From: Oceanospirillaceae bacterium UBA2001
GTDB lineage: Bacteria; Pseudomonadota; Gammaproteobacteria; Pseudomonadales; Balneatricaceae
Direction: 5' to 3'
Assembly (NCBI GenBank): GCA_002335115.1
Contig: DDCR01000068.1
Coordinates: forward strand, 1 to 8,131
Length of the DNA: 8,131 nt
Below are positions 1-6,636 of the stretch, piece by piece (position 1 is the first letter of the stretch; every line of letters starts with the position of its first letter). The notes beneath the pieces are model-generated. The model made no database searches, was not told the DNA's origin, and was given only the letters and a program-made list of their open reading frames with translations. Made by a program: the position numbers and the translations under genes.

Positions 1-1
1 G

Positions 2-136
2 CAAGTTCAAGTTCAGGTTCAGCCACAAGCTCAGATTCAGTCACAAGTTCAGCCGCAGGTTCAGTCACAGGTTGAGGGTCGGCCACAGGTTCAGGGCCAG
101 TCACAGGTTCAGGTTCAGCCACAAGTTCAAGTTCAG
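2..136 (+). repeat. Hexanucleotide (CARNNN) tandem repeat coding for Gln-X dipeptides in FliK
   Basis: About 22 imperfect six-base units, most often CAGGTT or CAAGTT, alternate with CAGTCA, CAGCCA and similar units. In the fliK frame they read Gln-Val, Gln-Pro, Gln-Ser, Gln-Ala and Gln-Ile pairs; one unit reads Glu-Gly and one Arg-Pro. The array is already under way at the first base, so its full length is unknown. Because the unit is a multiple of three, gain or loss of units would keep the reading frame and only change the length of the disordered part of FliK. Confidence 0.9.
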
Positions 137-1162
137 TCTGACTTTGCTGCGCAGGCTAAGACACCCGTTGTTGATGCATTAAAGGCTTTGCCACTCAATG
201 ATAAAGATGTCATTAAAGTACGCAACCAAACGATTACTGCAACGGCTAATAATAAGGTCAGCAGTTCTAACTCATCTGGAGTGACCCCTTCATTTGTGTC
301 TGCCGCGCCACAAATGGCGACGCAGTCTTTTTTTCAGCAGCGCCAATCAAAGGCAGTTAGCCCACAAACTGAAATAAAAACAGGGCTAGCTAACACAATT
401 AATAAAGCACTCACACAGGCAAAAGGTAAATTAGCCTCGACTGCAGGCAATAGTGCAAGCGCTACTAGCAGTGCTGCCAGTGTGACTTCAACCTATGCTA
501 GCATCACACTTGCGCCTTCACTGGTGCAGAAGTTAGACCAATTTACAGGCCTTCCTTCACCGGTTGCCAGTTCTATGAATGCGCTGGAATCAAATACCTT
601 AGGCAGTTACACTGGGGCCAACTTTAAGGCAGCGGCTCCTTTGACTAGTTTGTCGACGATGACAACTGTGGCTGCAGCCCCAGCGATCGATGCACCTACC
701 ATGGATATAGGTCAGCGTTTTACCAACCTCATGCAAGGTGATAGTTCTGCCCAAATGGGTGCACGCCAAATGCAAGACCAAATAGGCCAGCAGTTGCAAC
801 GGATGGTGAAAGAAGGACGTTGGCAAGCCAATTTATCGCTCAATCCAGCCCGCTTGGGGCAAGTAAATATTAGTTTGGTGATGGAAGATGGGGTCCTAAA
901 GACCCAGCTTCTAAGCAGTAATCCAGGCGTTCGTGAGCTGCTTGAATCAAGTTTGCCCAAATTGAGAGATCAACTTGTAGGCAGTGGTTTACAGTTAGCA
1001 GATGTCTCTGTGGGCGCAGATAGTGGCGGACACCAACAAACTCGGGGTGAGCAACCCGATTGGCAATTAAGCCAAACGGTAAAAAATACCAGTGAAGAAC
1101 AAATTCCAATGGCAGCGAGTCATCACAGCAATCATGATGGTGATGTAGACACCTTTGCCTAG
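2..1162 (+). CDS. fliK: Flagellar hook-length control protein FliK, 5' end outside the window
   Basis: FliK is the secreted ruler that measures the growing hook and, through its C-terminal domain, makes FlhB switch export from hook to filament subunits. The frame is open from base 2 to the TAG at 1160-1162 with no internal stop, so the gene starts to the left. The visible part begins with a Gln-X dipeptide run (2-136), then a long Ser/Ala/Thr/Gln-rich, probably disordered stretch typical of FliK. The conserved C-terminal domain lies at about 770-1015. It contains the family pattern L-N-P-x-R-L-G followed by a beta-rich segment and a helix ending L-x-x-L-R-x-x-L, then G-L-x-L-A-D-V-x-V. A TTG at 188 is in frame but has no reason to be the start, because coding character continues upstream of it. 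The tail after the domain is short, Gln- and His-containing, and variable in the family. fliL follows 52 bases downstream. Confidence 0.93.
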   Translation, partial: QVQVQVQPQAQIQSQVQPQVQSQVEGRPQVQGQSQVQVQPQVQVQSDFAAQAKTPVVDALKALPLNDKDVIKVRNQTITATANNKVSSSNSSGVTPSFVSAAPQMATQSFFQQRQSKAVSPQTEIKTGLANTINKALTQAKGKLASTAGNSASATSSAASVTSTYASITLAPSLVQKLDQFTGLPSPVASSMNALESNTLGSYTGANFKAAAPLTSLSTMTTVAAAPAIDAPTMDIGQRFTNLMQGDSSAQMGARQMQDQIGQQLQRMVKEGRWQANLSLNPARLGQVNISLVMEDGVLKTQLLSSNPGVRELLESSLPKLRDQLVGSGLQLADVSVGADSGGHQQTRGEQPDWQLSQTVKNTSEEQIPMAASHHSNHDGDVDTFA

Positions 1163-1176
1163 CCAATAAAGGCTAG
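1159..1176 (+). other. Perfect hairpin at the fliK stop codon
   Basis: CTAGCC at 1159-1164 pairs with GGCTAG at 1171-1176 around the six-base loop AATAAA. The fliK TAG stop lies inside the left arm. No run of T follows, so it is not a standard intrinsic terminator. It could be a weak pause or processing site between fliK and fliL. The pairing is seen directly; the role is not known. Confidence 0.4.
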
Positions 1177-1214
1177 ATAATCCATAATTGAGAAGTAAAT
1201 AAGGAAGGCTAACC

Positions 1215-1811
1215 ATGGCAGACGAAGAAGAAGTAGAAGTTGTAGAAGAGAAAAAAGGTGGTTTAGTTAAAATTTTGCTGTTTGTGACTATCGCGCTGTT
1301 ACTGATTATTATTAGTGTCGGGGCTACCTTGTTTCTTTCAGGCTTTTTTGATCCAAAACCAGTAGTCGTTGATGAAGAGGGTAATTTGGTCACCCAAGAT
1401 ATCGATGGGGAAGATGCTGAGGAAGAAGAAGTTGATCCAAATGCTCCCAAACCTCTAATCAAAATGTCCAAAGAAACGCCTGAAGGTCAAAAATTTGACC
1501 AACTCTATAATGAATTAGACAGAGGCTTTACCATTAATTTGGCAGGCAGCAAAAAATTCGTTCAATTCAGTATGGGTTTTATGACCCATTATGATCAACG
1601 TATTGTGGACTTCGTTTATAAACATGAGATGGCGATTCGTTCGGCGATCATTATGGAAGTCTCTTCACACCAGCAAGACCAGTTAGTCACAGTGGCTGAT
1701 AAACAAAAACTAGCCGATAGTCTTAAAACTCGAATGAACCAGGTGTTAACTGGTTATGAAGACTTTGGTGGTATCGAAGAAGTGTTCTTTACAGAGTTTG
1801 TAATTCAGTAA
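1215..1811 (+). CDS. fliL: Flagellar basal-body-associated protein FliL
   Basis: FliL is a single-pass inner-membrane protein that sits around the stator units and supports motor torque. The 198-residue product has a short, very acidic cytoplasmic N-terminus (residues 1-12), two Lys, then one membrane helix at about 17-43. A strongly acidic linker follows (about 53-75, with runs of Glu), then the periplasmic FliL domain (about 95-198), ending in the typical F-T-E-F-V-I-Q. It is longer than the enterobacterial protein (about 154 residues), mainly because of the acidic N-terminus and linker. The ATG is preceded by AAGGAAGG at 1201-1208, a good ribosome binding site. fliM follows after 18 bases. 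The position between fliK and fliM is the standard one. Confidence 0.94.
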   Translation: MADEEEVEVVEEKKGGLVKILLFVTIALLLIIISVGATLFLSGFFDPKPVVVDEEGNLVTQDIDGEDAEEEEVDPNAPKPLIKMSKETPEGQKFDQLYNELDRGFTINLAGSKKFVQFSMGFMTHYDQRIVDFVYKHEMAIRSAIIMEVSSHQQDQLVTVADKQKLADSLKTRMNQVLTGYEDFGGIEEVFFTEFVIQ

Positions 1812-1829
1812 TCTAGGAGTCTTGGCAGT

Positions 1830-2825
1830 ATGAGTGACAGTGAACTACTCTCAGAAGAAGAAATTCTAGCTTTAGTTGAAATGGGTGAAAAGGAAGGTGT
1901 GGAAGCCTATAACCTAGTCCCAGATGCTGAAGATTATGATATTTCCAGTGAAGACAGTAGTTTAACGTCTCACTTGGGCTCGTTAGATATGATTAATGAG
2001 CGTTTTGCTCGCTTGCTGCGCACCAGCTTAAAAAGTCTATTGCGCTATCAGCCAAAAATTGAAGCTCAGCAGGTAGATGTGCAACGTTTTGCGACTCATA
2101 TGGACAGCCTGGCCACGCCCATTTCATTGAATGTGGTGAAGATTCCACCCTTGCGTGGGTCAATGTTGATTATTATCGATCCACAACTGATTTTCAATTC
2201 CCTTGACAGCTTCTTTGGTGGTTCAGGGTCTCACACAGAAATATCGGGTATCAGAGATTTTACACCGACAGAATACCGCATCATCCAGATGATCTTGCAA
2301 CGTGTGTTTCAAGATATGAAAACGGCCTGGGCTCCCCTTCAATCAGTGGCTTTTGAGTTTGTTAGCTCAGAAGTAAACCCACAGTTCACCAGTATCGTAG
2401 AAGATAATGATTTGGTGATCGTCAATAAATTTAATATTGATATGGCCCACGATATTAATGGCAGCATCGAAATTATTTACCCATATGCATCCATGAAACC
2501 GATTCGTGATTTATTACGTAATCAGGTGATGGGTGACAGTGATATTGATGATGAGCGAATTTGGAATAACTACCTTAAGATCGCTATTGAGGAGGTTGAC
2601 TTAGACGTCAGGTCTGATCTAGCTAACCCTCAAATTAGCTTGTTAGAATTACGCAACCTTAAAGTGGGTGACGTGATTCCTATTAAAATGCCCGAAATAG
2701 TTACAGTAACATCTAAAGGGATTCCCCTATTCAATGGCGTGTATGGTAGTTCGAATGGCCATGCAGCGGTAAAAATTATGGGAGAAGTGACATTAGATGA
2801 TTATGAAGTGGACTTATGGGACTAA
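1830..2825 (+). CDS. fliM: Flagellar motor switch protein FliM
   Basis: FliM forms the middle of the C-ring and receives CheY-P to change rotation direction. The 331-residue product aligns along its whole length with the family. It has an N-terminal peptide with L-S-E-E-E-I-L-A-L (residues 7-15), where the CheY-P binding helix normally is, and the conserved M-I-N-E-R-F-A-R block at 54-61. The middle domain carries P-P-L-R-G at 106-110 and the G-G-x-G motif at 130-133. The C-terminal FliN-like domain covers about 255-325 (L-R-N-L-K-V-G-D-V-I-P). AGGAG at 1815-1819 supports the ATG. Two points differ from common FliM: the EIDALL core reads EILALV, and the usual basic stretch just before the M-I-N-E-R block is Ser/Thr/His-rich instead. 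The function as switch protein is well supported; normal CheY binding is not certain. Confidence 0.95.
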   Translation: MSDSELLSEEEILALVEMGEKEGVEAYNLVPDAEDYDISSEDSSLTSHLGSLDMINERFARLLRTSLKSLLRYQPKIEAQQVDVQRFATHMDSLATPISLNVVKIPPLRGSMLIIIDPQLIFNSLDSFFGGSGSHTEISGIRDFTPTEYRIIQMILQRVFQDMKTAWAPLQSVAFEFVSSEVNPQFTSIVEDNDLVIVNKFNIDMAHDINGSIEIIYPYASMKPIRDLLRNQVMGDSDIDDERIWNNYLKIAIEEVDLDVRSDLANPQISLLELRNLKVGDVIPIKMPEIVTVTSKGIPLFNGVYGSSNGHAAVKIMGEVTLDDYEVDLWD

Positions 2826-2848
2826 AATGTCTCTAATACAAGATAAAT

Positions 2849-2855
2849 AGAGGAA
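2849..2855 (+). promoter_or_regulatory. Ribosome binding site that decides the fliN start
   Basis: AGAGGAA at 2849-2855 is the only purine-rich Shine-Dalgarno-like stretch before fliN. A GTG at 2856 would lie directly on it with no spacing. The in-frame GTG at 2862 lies six bases downstream and is the better start. Confidence 0.6.
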
Positions 2856-2861
2856 GTGCTT

Positions 2862-3167
2862 GTGAGCGAAGAAGAAACAGCCCCCGCGGCCTTATCCACC
2901 TTTGAGGATGAGCTAGACCTAGACATATTAGAAAATATTCCCGTAGTTTTGTCTGCGGAAGTAGGTCGATCGTCACTTAAAATCAAAGATTTGTTACGCT
3001 TGAGTGAAGGAAGTGTGGTCGAATTCGATCGCCTTGCTGGAGAAGCCATCGATGTTTGCGTTAACAACACCATTATTGCCAAGGGTGAAGTTGTGGTGGT
3101 GAACGAACGTTATGGTATCCGTTTAACTCAGGTGCTCGAAGCTGCTGATCGCATCCGTAAAATTTAA
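2862..3167 (+). CDS. fliN: Flagellar motor switch protein FliN
   Basis: FliN forms the lower part of the C-ring, where it binds FliM and the export ATPase regulator FliH. The product is 101 residues from GTG 2862, or 103 from GTG 2856. The 2862 start is preferred because of the ribosome binding site spacing, and it gives a Met-Ser-Glu-Glu N-terminus much like the neighbouring fliM product. After about 20 acidic, variable residues comes the compact SpoA-type domain. It is recognised by L-E-N-I-P-V-x-L, then a block close to E-G-S-V-V-E-F-D-R-L-A-G-E, and the G-E-V-V-V-V-N-E-R-Y-G-I-R-L block, ending in R-I-R-K-I. It is shorter than the E. coli protein (137 residues) only in the variable N-terminus. 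It lies 36 bases after fliM and 9 before fliO. Confidence 0.95.
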   Translation: MSEEETAPAALSTFEDELDLDILENIPVVLSAEVGRSSLKIKDLLRLSEGSVVEFDRLAGEAIDVCVNNTIIAKGEVVVVNERYGIRLTQVLEAADRIRKI

Positions 3168-3176
3168 GGCCTGTTT

Positions 3177-3563
3177 ATGCTAGGGGATACCCAATTGTTG
3201 TTGCAGTCTATTGGCAGCTTATTGCTGGTGTTGGCGATTTTACTGGTGATGGTATTTGCGGCACGATGGTTTATGCAACGGCGGCCTCAGGGTGGGCGTC
3301 GGCTTAGATTCGTAGAAGCCATGGCCCTAGGTAGCCGCGATAAATTGCTCCTGGTAGAGGTCGACGGTAAGTCACTTTTGTTGGGAGTGACTGCTCAAAA
3401 TATTCGTTTACTGGCTGATCTTGGAGCGGTGGAAGCATTACCCAAACCTTTAGACCCGCAAGAAGAACCCCCATCAAAAACACTTCAAACAGGTTTATCT
3501 CAACAGTTTTCTCAATTACTAGGTCGATACACCCAAACTGCCAAACATAAGGACACCCTATGA
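3177..3563 (+). CDS. fliO: Flagellar export apparatus assembly protein FliO
   Basis: FliO is a small membrane protein that helps assemble the FliP ring of the export gate. The 128-residue product has a short periplasmic N-terminus, one membrane helix at about residues 8-30, then a basic stretch (R-R-x-x-G-G-R-R, about 35-42). A small cytoplasmic domain follows, with the family pattern of a beta-rich core ending in L-L-L-G-V-T-x-x-N-I-R-L-L. The last 40 residues are hydrophilic and variable. The sequence is poorly conserved in this family, so the call also rests on its place between fliN and fliP. AAGG at 3166-3169, overlapping the fliN stop, is a modest ribosome binding site. The stop overlaps the fliP start (ATGA at 3560-3563), which suggests translational coupling. 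Confidence 0.88.
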   Translation: MLGDTQLLLQSIGSLLLVLAILLVMVFAARWFMQRRPQGGRRLRFVEAMALGSRDKLLLVEVDGKSLLLGVTAQNIRLLADLGAVEALPKPLDPQEEPPSKTLQTGLSQQFSQLLGRYTQTAKHKDTL

Positions 3564-4324
3564 GTATTAGGCAGGTCATGAGCTGGTTGCCTTTAGTGAG
3601 CATGTTTTTATTAGTCTCTGTCGCACCTCAAGTGAGTGCAGGTGATGCCATTTTGCCCGGTATCATTGTTGAAACGAATGCAGAAGGCCAGCAAGAATAC
3701 AGTTTAACGCTCCAAATTTTAGCGTTAATGTCATTGCTTACAGTGTTGCCAGCATTATTGTTAATGATGACTTCGTTTACCCGCATTATCATTGTCTTGT
3801 CAATATTACGCATGGCCATAGGCACTAACCAAACACCACCTAATCAGGTGTTATTGGGTTTAGCGTTGTTTTTAACTCTGTTTATAATGGCACCCGTGTT
3901 CACCCAAATCAATGATGAAGCAATCCAACCTTATCTCAATGATCAAGCTGACTTTGTGCAGGCTTTTGAAGTGGCCCAGCAACCGTTGCGTGAATTCATG
4001 TTGAAACAAACTCGCGAGTCTGATATTGAATTGTTTGCAGAAATCTCAGGCCAACAAGAACTTGACGGGCCAGAAAATGTGCCGATGCAACTGTTGATAC
4101 CTGCATTTTTAACGAGTGAGTTAAAGACTGCATTTCAGATAGGGTTTTTATTGTTTGTACCCTTTGTCGTCATCGATTTAGTCGTTGCGAGTGTCCTCAT
4201 GGCATTGGGTATGATGATGCTCTCACCAATGATGATTTCATTACCATTTAAGATCATGATGTTTGTTCTCATAGATGGTTGGGCTTTAATATTGGGCACC
4301 TTAGCTACAAGCTTCTATACCTGA
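3560..4324 (+). CDS. fliP: Flagellar type III export pore protein FliP
   Basis: FliP forms the main ring of the FliPQR export channel in the MS ring. The 254-residue product begins with a cleavable-looking signal peptide (residues 1 to about 27, ending V-S-A). Conserved blocks follow: [11 protein letters not shown] at 69-79, and the [14 protein letters not shown] block at 93-106. The FliP family signature at 181-196 starts P-A-F-L-T-S-E-L and ends F-Q-I-G-F, and the C-terminal membrane helices include A-L-G-M-M-M. Four membrane segments besides the signal peptide are visible. Length matches E. coli FliP (245). The start overlaps the fliO stop, and no separate ribosome binding site is needed. 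Confidence 0.97.
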   Translation: MSIRQVMSWLPLVSMFLLVSVAPQVSAGDAILPGIIVETNAEGQQEYSLTLQILALMSLLTVLPALLLMMTSFTRIIIVLSILRMAIGTNQTPPNQVLLGLALFLTLFIMAPVFTQINDEAIQPYLNDQADFVQAFEVAQQPLREFMLKQTRESDIELFAEISGQQELDGPENVPMQLLIPAFLTSELKTAFQIGFLLFVPFVVIDLVVASVLMALGMMMLSPMMISLPFKIMMFVLIDGWALILGTLATSFYT

Positions 4325-4327
4325 CGT

Positions 4328-4332
4328 GGAGG
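4328..4332 (+). promoter_or_regulatory. Strong ribosome binding site for fliQ
   Basis: GGAGG at 4328-4332 lies six bases before the ATG at 4339. It fixes the fliQ start there rather than at the in-frame ATG at 4279, which lies inside fliP. Confidence 0.75.
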
Positions 4333-4338
4333 TTAATA

Positions 4339-4608
4339 ATGGATCAAGGTACTGTGTTGGATATTGGTCGCGAGGCTCTATTGGTTGTGGCCACTATTGC
4401 AGGCCCCATGCTTGGCGTTGCTTTGGTGATTGGTCTGCTAGTCGGTATTGTGCAGGCGGCAACGTCGATTAATGAAATGACCTTAAGTTTTATTCCTAAG
4501 TTAGCCGCCCTAGTGCTAGTGCTTTACTTGTTTGGATCATGGCAGATTACGGTGCTAACGGATTTTGCCTCGCGCTTGATTGAGCGCATCCCAGGGATTA
4601 TTGGCTAG
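4339..4608 (+). CDS. fliQ: Flagellar type III export pore protein FliQ
   Basis: FliQ subunits pack around the FliP/FliR core of the export channel. From ATG 4339 the product is 89 residues, the same length as E. coli FliQ. It has two membrane helices (about 13-38 and 50-73) joined by the conserved loop containing Q-A-A-T-S-I-N-E-M-T-L-S-F-I-P-K. A longer in-frame reading from 4279 would overlap fliP by 46 bases and add residues outside the family, so it is rejected. fliR starts two bases after the stop. Confidence 0.96.
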   Translation: MDQGTVLDIGREALLVVATIAGPMLGVALVIGLLVGIVQAATSINEMTLSFIPKLAALVLVLYLFGSWQITVLTDFASRLIERIPGIIG

Positions 4609-4610
4609 CT

Positions 4611-5384
4611 ATGTTTGCCGTTTGGGATGACGTATTGGCCTTGCTATATACCTTTTTGTGGCCCATGACACGCATAAGTGCGTGTCTTCTTGCGACGCCC
4701 ATATTTTCCGCCATGAGTGTGAACACCACAGTCCGTGTTAGCTTGGCTATGATCCTTACTATTCTCATTTACCCATTACATGATTGGCCTGTAATTGATG
4801 TGCTGTCAGGTGCTGGTTTGGTGTTATTGTTGGAGCAGGTTGCTATTGGGGTGATGATGGGACTCATATTACAGGTTGTCTTTGCTGCGGTGAGTGCGGC
4901 TGGTGAATTTATTTCTTTATCCATGGGCTTAGGATTTGCCATGATGGTGGATCCAAATAGTGGCGTGCAAACGCCAGTGATATCACAATTCATGGTGATT
5001 TTAGCAACGTTGGTATTTGTCTCTATTGGCGGCCATCTCATCCTGATAGAACTTCTTCTTGACAGCTTTCGTTTATGGCCCATTGGTGAACCTCAGCTAG
5101 AGATGGCCATGGTGTGGGATGTCTTGCAATGGTCGATCTTGTTATTTACTGGGGCAGCACTGATCGCATTGCCTGCAATGATTATATTATTACTCACCAA
5201 CAGTGGTATGGGAGTCATCTCTAGAGCGGCGCCCAGTTTAAATGTGTTTGCTGTTGGTTTTCCATTAACCTTGTTAATGGGCATTGTGGTTTTAATTGTA
5301 TTGTTGCCTACATTTATGGGTAATATTCAAGGTTTATGGTTTGAAGCCTTTCAGCAGATCCGTCTGTTACTGGGCGTGAGTTAA
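4611..5384 (+). CDS. fliR: Flagellar type III export pore protein FliR
   Basis: FliR caps the FliP helix as the single odd subunit of the export channel and contacts FlhB. The 257-residue product is a multi-pass membrane protein of normal length. It has the family N-terminus (F-L-W-P-M-T-R-I-S-A, then P-I-F-S), the G-E-F-I-S-L-S-M-G-L-G-F-A block near residue 97, D-P-N-S-G near 113, and the C-terminal F-A-V-G-F-P-L-T-L-L block. There is no clear ribosome binding site; with only two bases after the fliQ stop, translation is probably coupled. flhB follows with the same two-base spacing. Confidence 0.96.
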   Translation: MFAVWDDVLALLYTFLWPMTRISACLLATPIFSAMSVNTTVRVSLAMILTILIYPLHDWPVIDVLSGAGLVLLLEQVAIGVMMGLILQVVFAAVSAAGEFISLSMGLGFAMMVDPNSGVQTPVISQFMVILATLVFVSIGGHLILIELLLDSFRLWPIGEPQLEMAMVWDVLQWSILLFTGAALIALPAMIILLLTNSGMGVISRAAPSLNVFAVGFPLTLLMGIVVLIVLLPTFMGNIQGLWFEAFQQIRLLLGVS

Positions 5385-5386
5385 CC

Positions 5387-6529
5387 ATGGCTGAGGACAG
5401 TTCCCAAGAAAAAACGGAACAACCCACGGCCAAAAAGCTCGAGAAATCACGCGAAGATGGTCAAGTGCCACGATCAAAAGAATTGTCTATGGCTATAATT
5501 ATGGTGCTTGGCTCAGCTTTTTTACTGATGACAGGTGGCATAATTATTGACAACCTTTCACAGATGCTAGTCTCTTCCTTAACCATCGAACGCAGTTTAC
5601 TCATGGATACTGGCCGCTTACCCAATGTTTTGTTAGAAACTTTAGTGGAGGGCATCTTGTCTGTGATGCCTTTTCTACTCCTCACCTTAGCTTTGGCCTT
5701 AGCGACACCAGCCCTAATTGGAGGTTGGTTGTTTTCTACTAAAGCTGTGGGCTTCAAACCTAACAAACTCAACCCACTTTCGGGCCTCAAGCGCATGTTT
5801 GGTACTCAAGCCCTTATGGAATTGGTCAAAGCCTTAGTAAAATTTATTTTGGTCGCTGGCATTGGCTACTTGGTGGTGGCATCTCAAATAGGACACCTGT
5901 TAGCGTTGGGCCAAATGTCTTTGGATGTGGCGATGCGAGAGGGAGGCATGATTTTATTGTGGGGATTTTTTTATATGTGTTTATCCTTAATGGTTATTGC
6001 TGCCATTGATGTGCCTTATCAAATATATAGCCATACAGAAAAGTTAAAAATGTCGATGCAAGACATAAAAGATGAAATGAAGGAGATGGAGGGCCGGCCC
6101 GAAGTTAAAGCTCAGGTGCGTCAGAGGCAAAGAGAAATGGCCATGGGAAGAATGTTAGATGACGTGCCTAACGCCGATGTTGTGATCACTAACCCACAAC
6201 ATTTTGCTGTGGCGATCGTTTATGACCAAGCAGGAGCAGGAGCACCCATAGTTTTAGCCAAGGGCCAGGGTGAAATGGCGGCTCGCATAAGAGAACTCGC
6301 TGAAACAGAAAGTGTGCAAATATTACGTATGCCCTTGTTGGCGCGAGCACTGTATTTTACCAGTGAAATTAAAGAGGAGATTCCTGAGGGTTTATTTGTG
6401 GCAGTAGCTCAAGTATTGGCATATGTTTATCAGCTTAACGCGGTGACCCCTGGGGTTGCTCAACCACGGCAGCCTAATCCTGATGTACCTGCTGATTTTC
6501 GGTACAATGAAGACGGAGACGCCCTTTAA
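5387..6529 (+). CDS. flhB: Flagellar export switch protein FlhB
   Basis: FlhB sits at the export gate and sets substrate specificity. Its cytoplasmic domain normally cleaves itself between Asn and Pro of an N-P-T-H motif, and FliK then triggers the switch to filament export. The 380-residue product has the family N-terminus (K-T-E-x-P-T-A-K-K-L-E-K-S-R-E-D-G-Q-V-P-R-S), four membrane helices between about 33 and 210, and the G-F-K-P-N-K-L-N-P block near 122-130. The linker helix has M-Q-D-I-K-D-E-M-K, followed by G-R-P-E-V-K. The cytoplasmic domain begins at about 262. The cleavage motif reads N269-P270-Q271-H272, with Gln in place of Thr; Asn, Pro and His are kept. The C-terminal tail (about 350-380) is Pro-rich and variable, as in other FlhB proteins. 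flhA, the usual next gene, is not present in the window. Confidence 0.96.
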   Translation: MAEDSSQEKTEQPTAKKLEKSREDGQVPRSKELSMAIIMVLGSAFLLMTGGIIIDNLSQMLVSSLTIERSLLMDTGRLPNVLLETLVEGILSVMPFLLLTLALALATPALIGGWLFSTKAVGFKPNKLNPLSGLKRMFGTQALMELVKALVKFILVAGIGYLVVASQIGHLLALGQMSLDVAMREGGMILLWGFFYMCLSLMVIAAIDVPYQIYSHTEKLKMSMQDIKDEMKEMEGRPEVKAQVRQRQREMAMGRMLDDVPNADVVITNPQHFAVAIVYDQAGAGAPIVLAKGQGEMAARIRELAETESVQILRMPLLARALYFTSEIKEEIPEGLFVAVAQVLAYVYQLNAVTPGVAQPRQPNPDVPADFRYNEDGDAL

Positions 6530-6546
6530 GGCTATGATTTTGAAAC

Positions 6547-6586
6547 TAAAGTCTTGCTCCTCTTTGAGGTTATTTAGGAGTATACT
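6547..6586 (+). promoter_or_regulatory. Possible promoter in the gap after flhB
   Basis: The 107 bases between flhB and the repeat-protein gene are the longest noncoding stretch here. TATACT at 6581-6586 resembles a sigma-70 -10 box, but the nearest -35-like sequences (TTGCTC at 6554, TTGAGG at 6564) have poor spacing. TAAAGTCT at 6547-6554 is one base from the flagellar sigma-28 -35 sequence TAAAGTTT, but the matching -10 position (6566-6573) fits only about half of GCCGATAA. Both readings are weak. No terminator with a T-run is seen after flhB, so read-through from the operon is also possible. Confidence 0.25.
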
Positions 6587-6636
6587 AGTTTTAATAAAAG
6601 GTCAATGAGTAGATTTACGACAAAGCTGCAAGAAAG

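Noticed and set aside
188..190. TTG at 188 as start of fliK
   Set aside because: The frame is open and clearly coding back to base 2, with the Gln-X repeat in frame, so the true start is outside the window.
1163..1214. Separate promoter between fliK and fliL
   Set aside because: I found no convincing -35/-10 pair or sigma-54 (GG-N10-GC) element in this 52-base gap.
1067..1471. Minus-strand ORF of 134 codons across fliK/fliL
   Set aside because: It is a Ser-rich shadow of the acidic fliL codons, crosses two real genes, and has no recognisable family.
4279..4338. N-terminal extension of fliQ from an in-frame ATG at 4279
   Set aside because: It overlaps fliP and adds residues outside the FliQ family. 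GGAGG before ATG 4339 and the standard 89-residue length fix the start.
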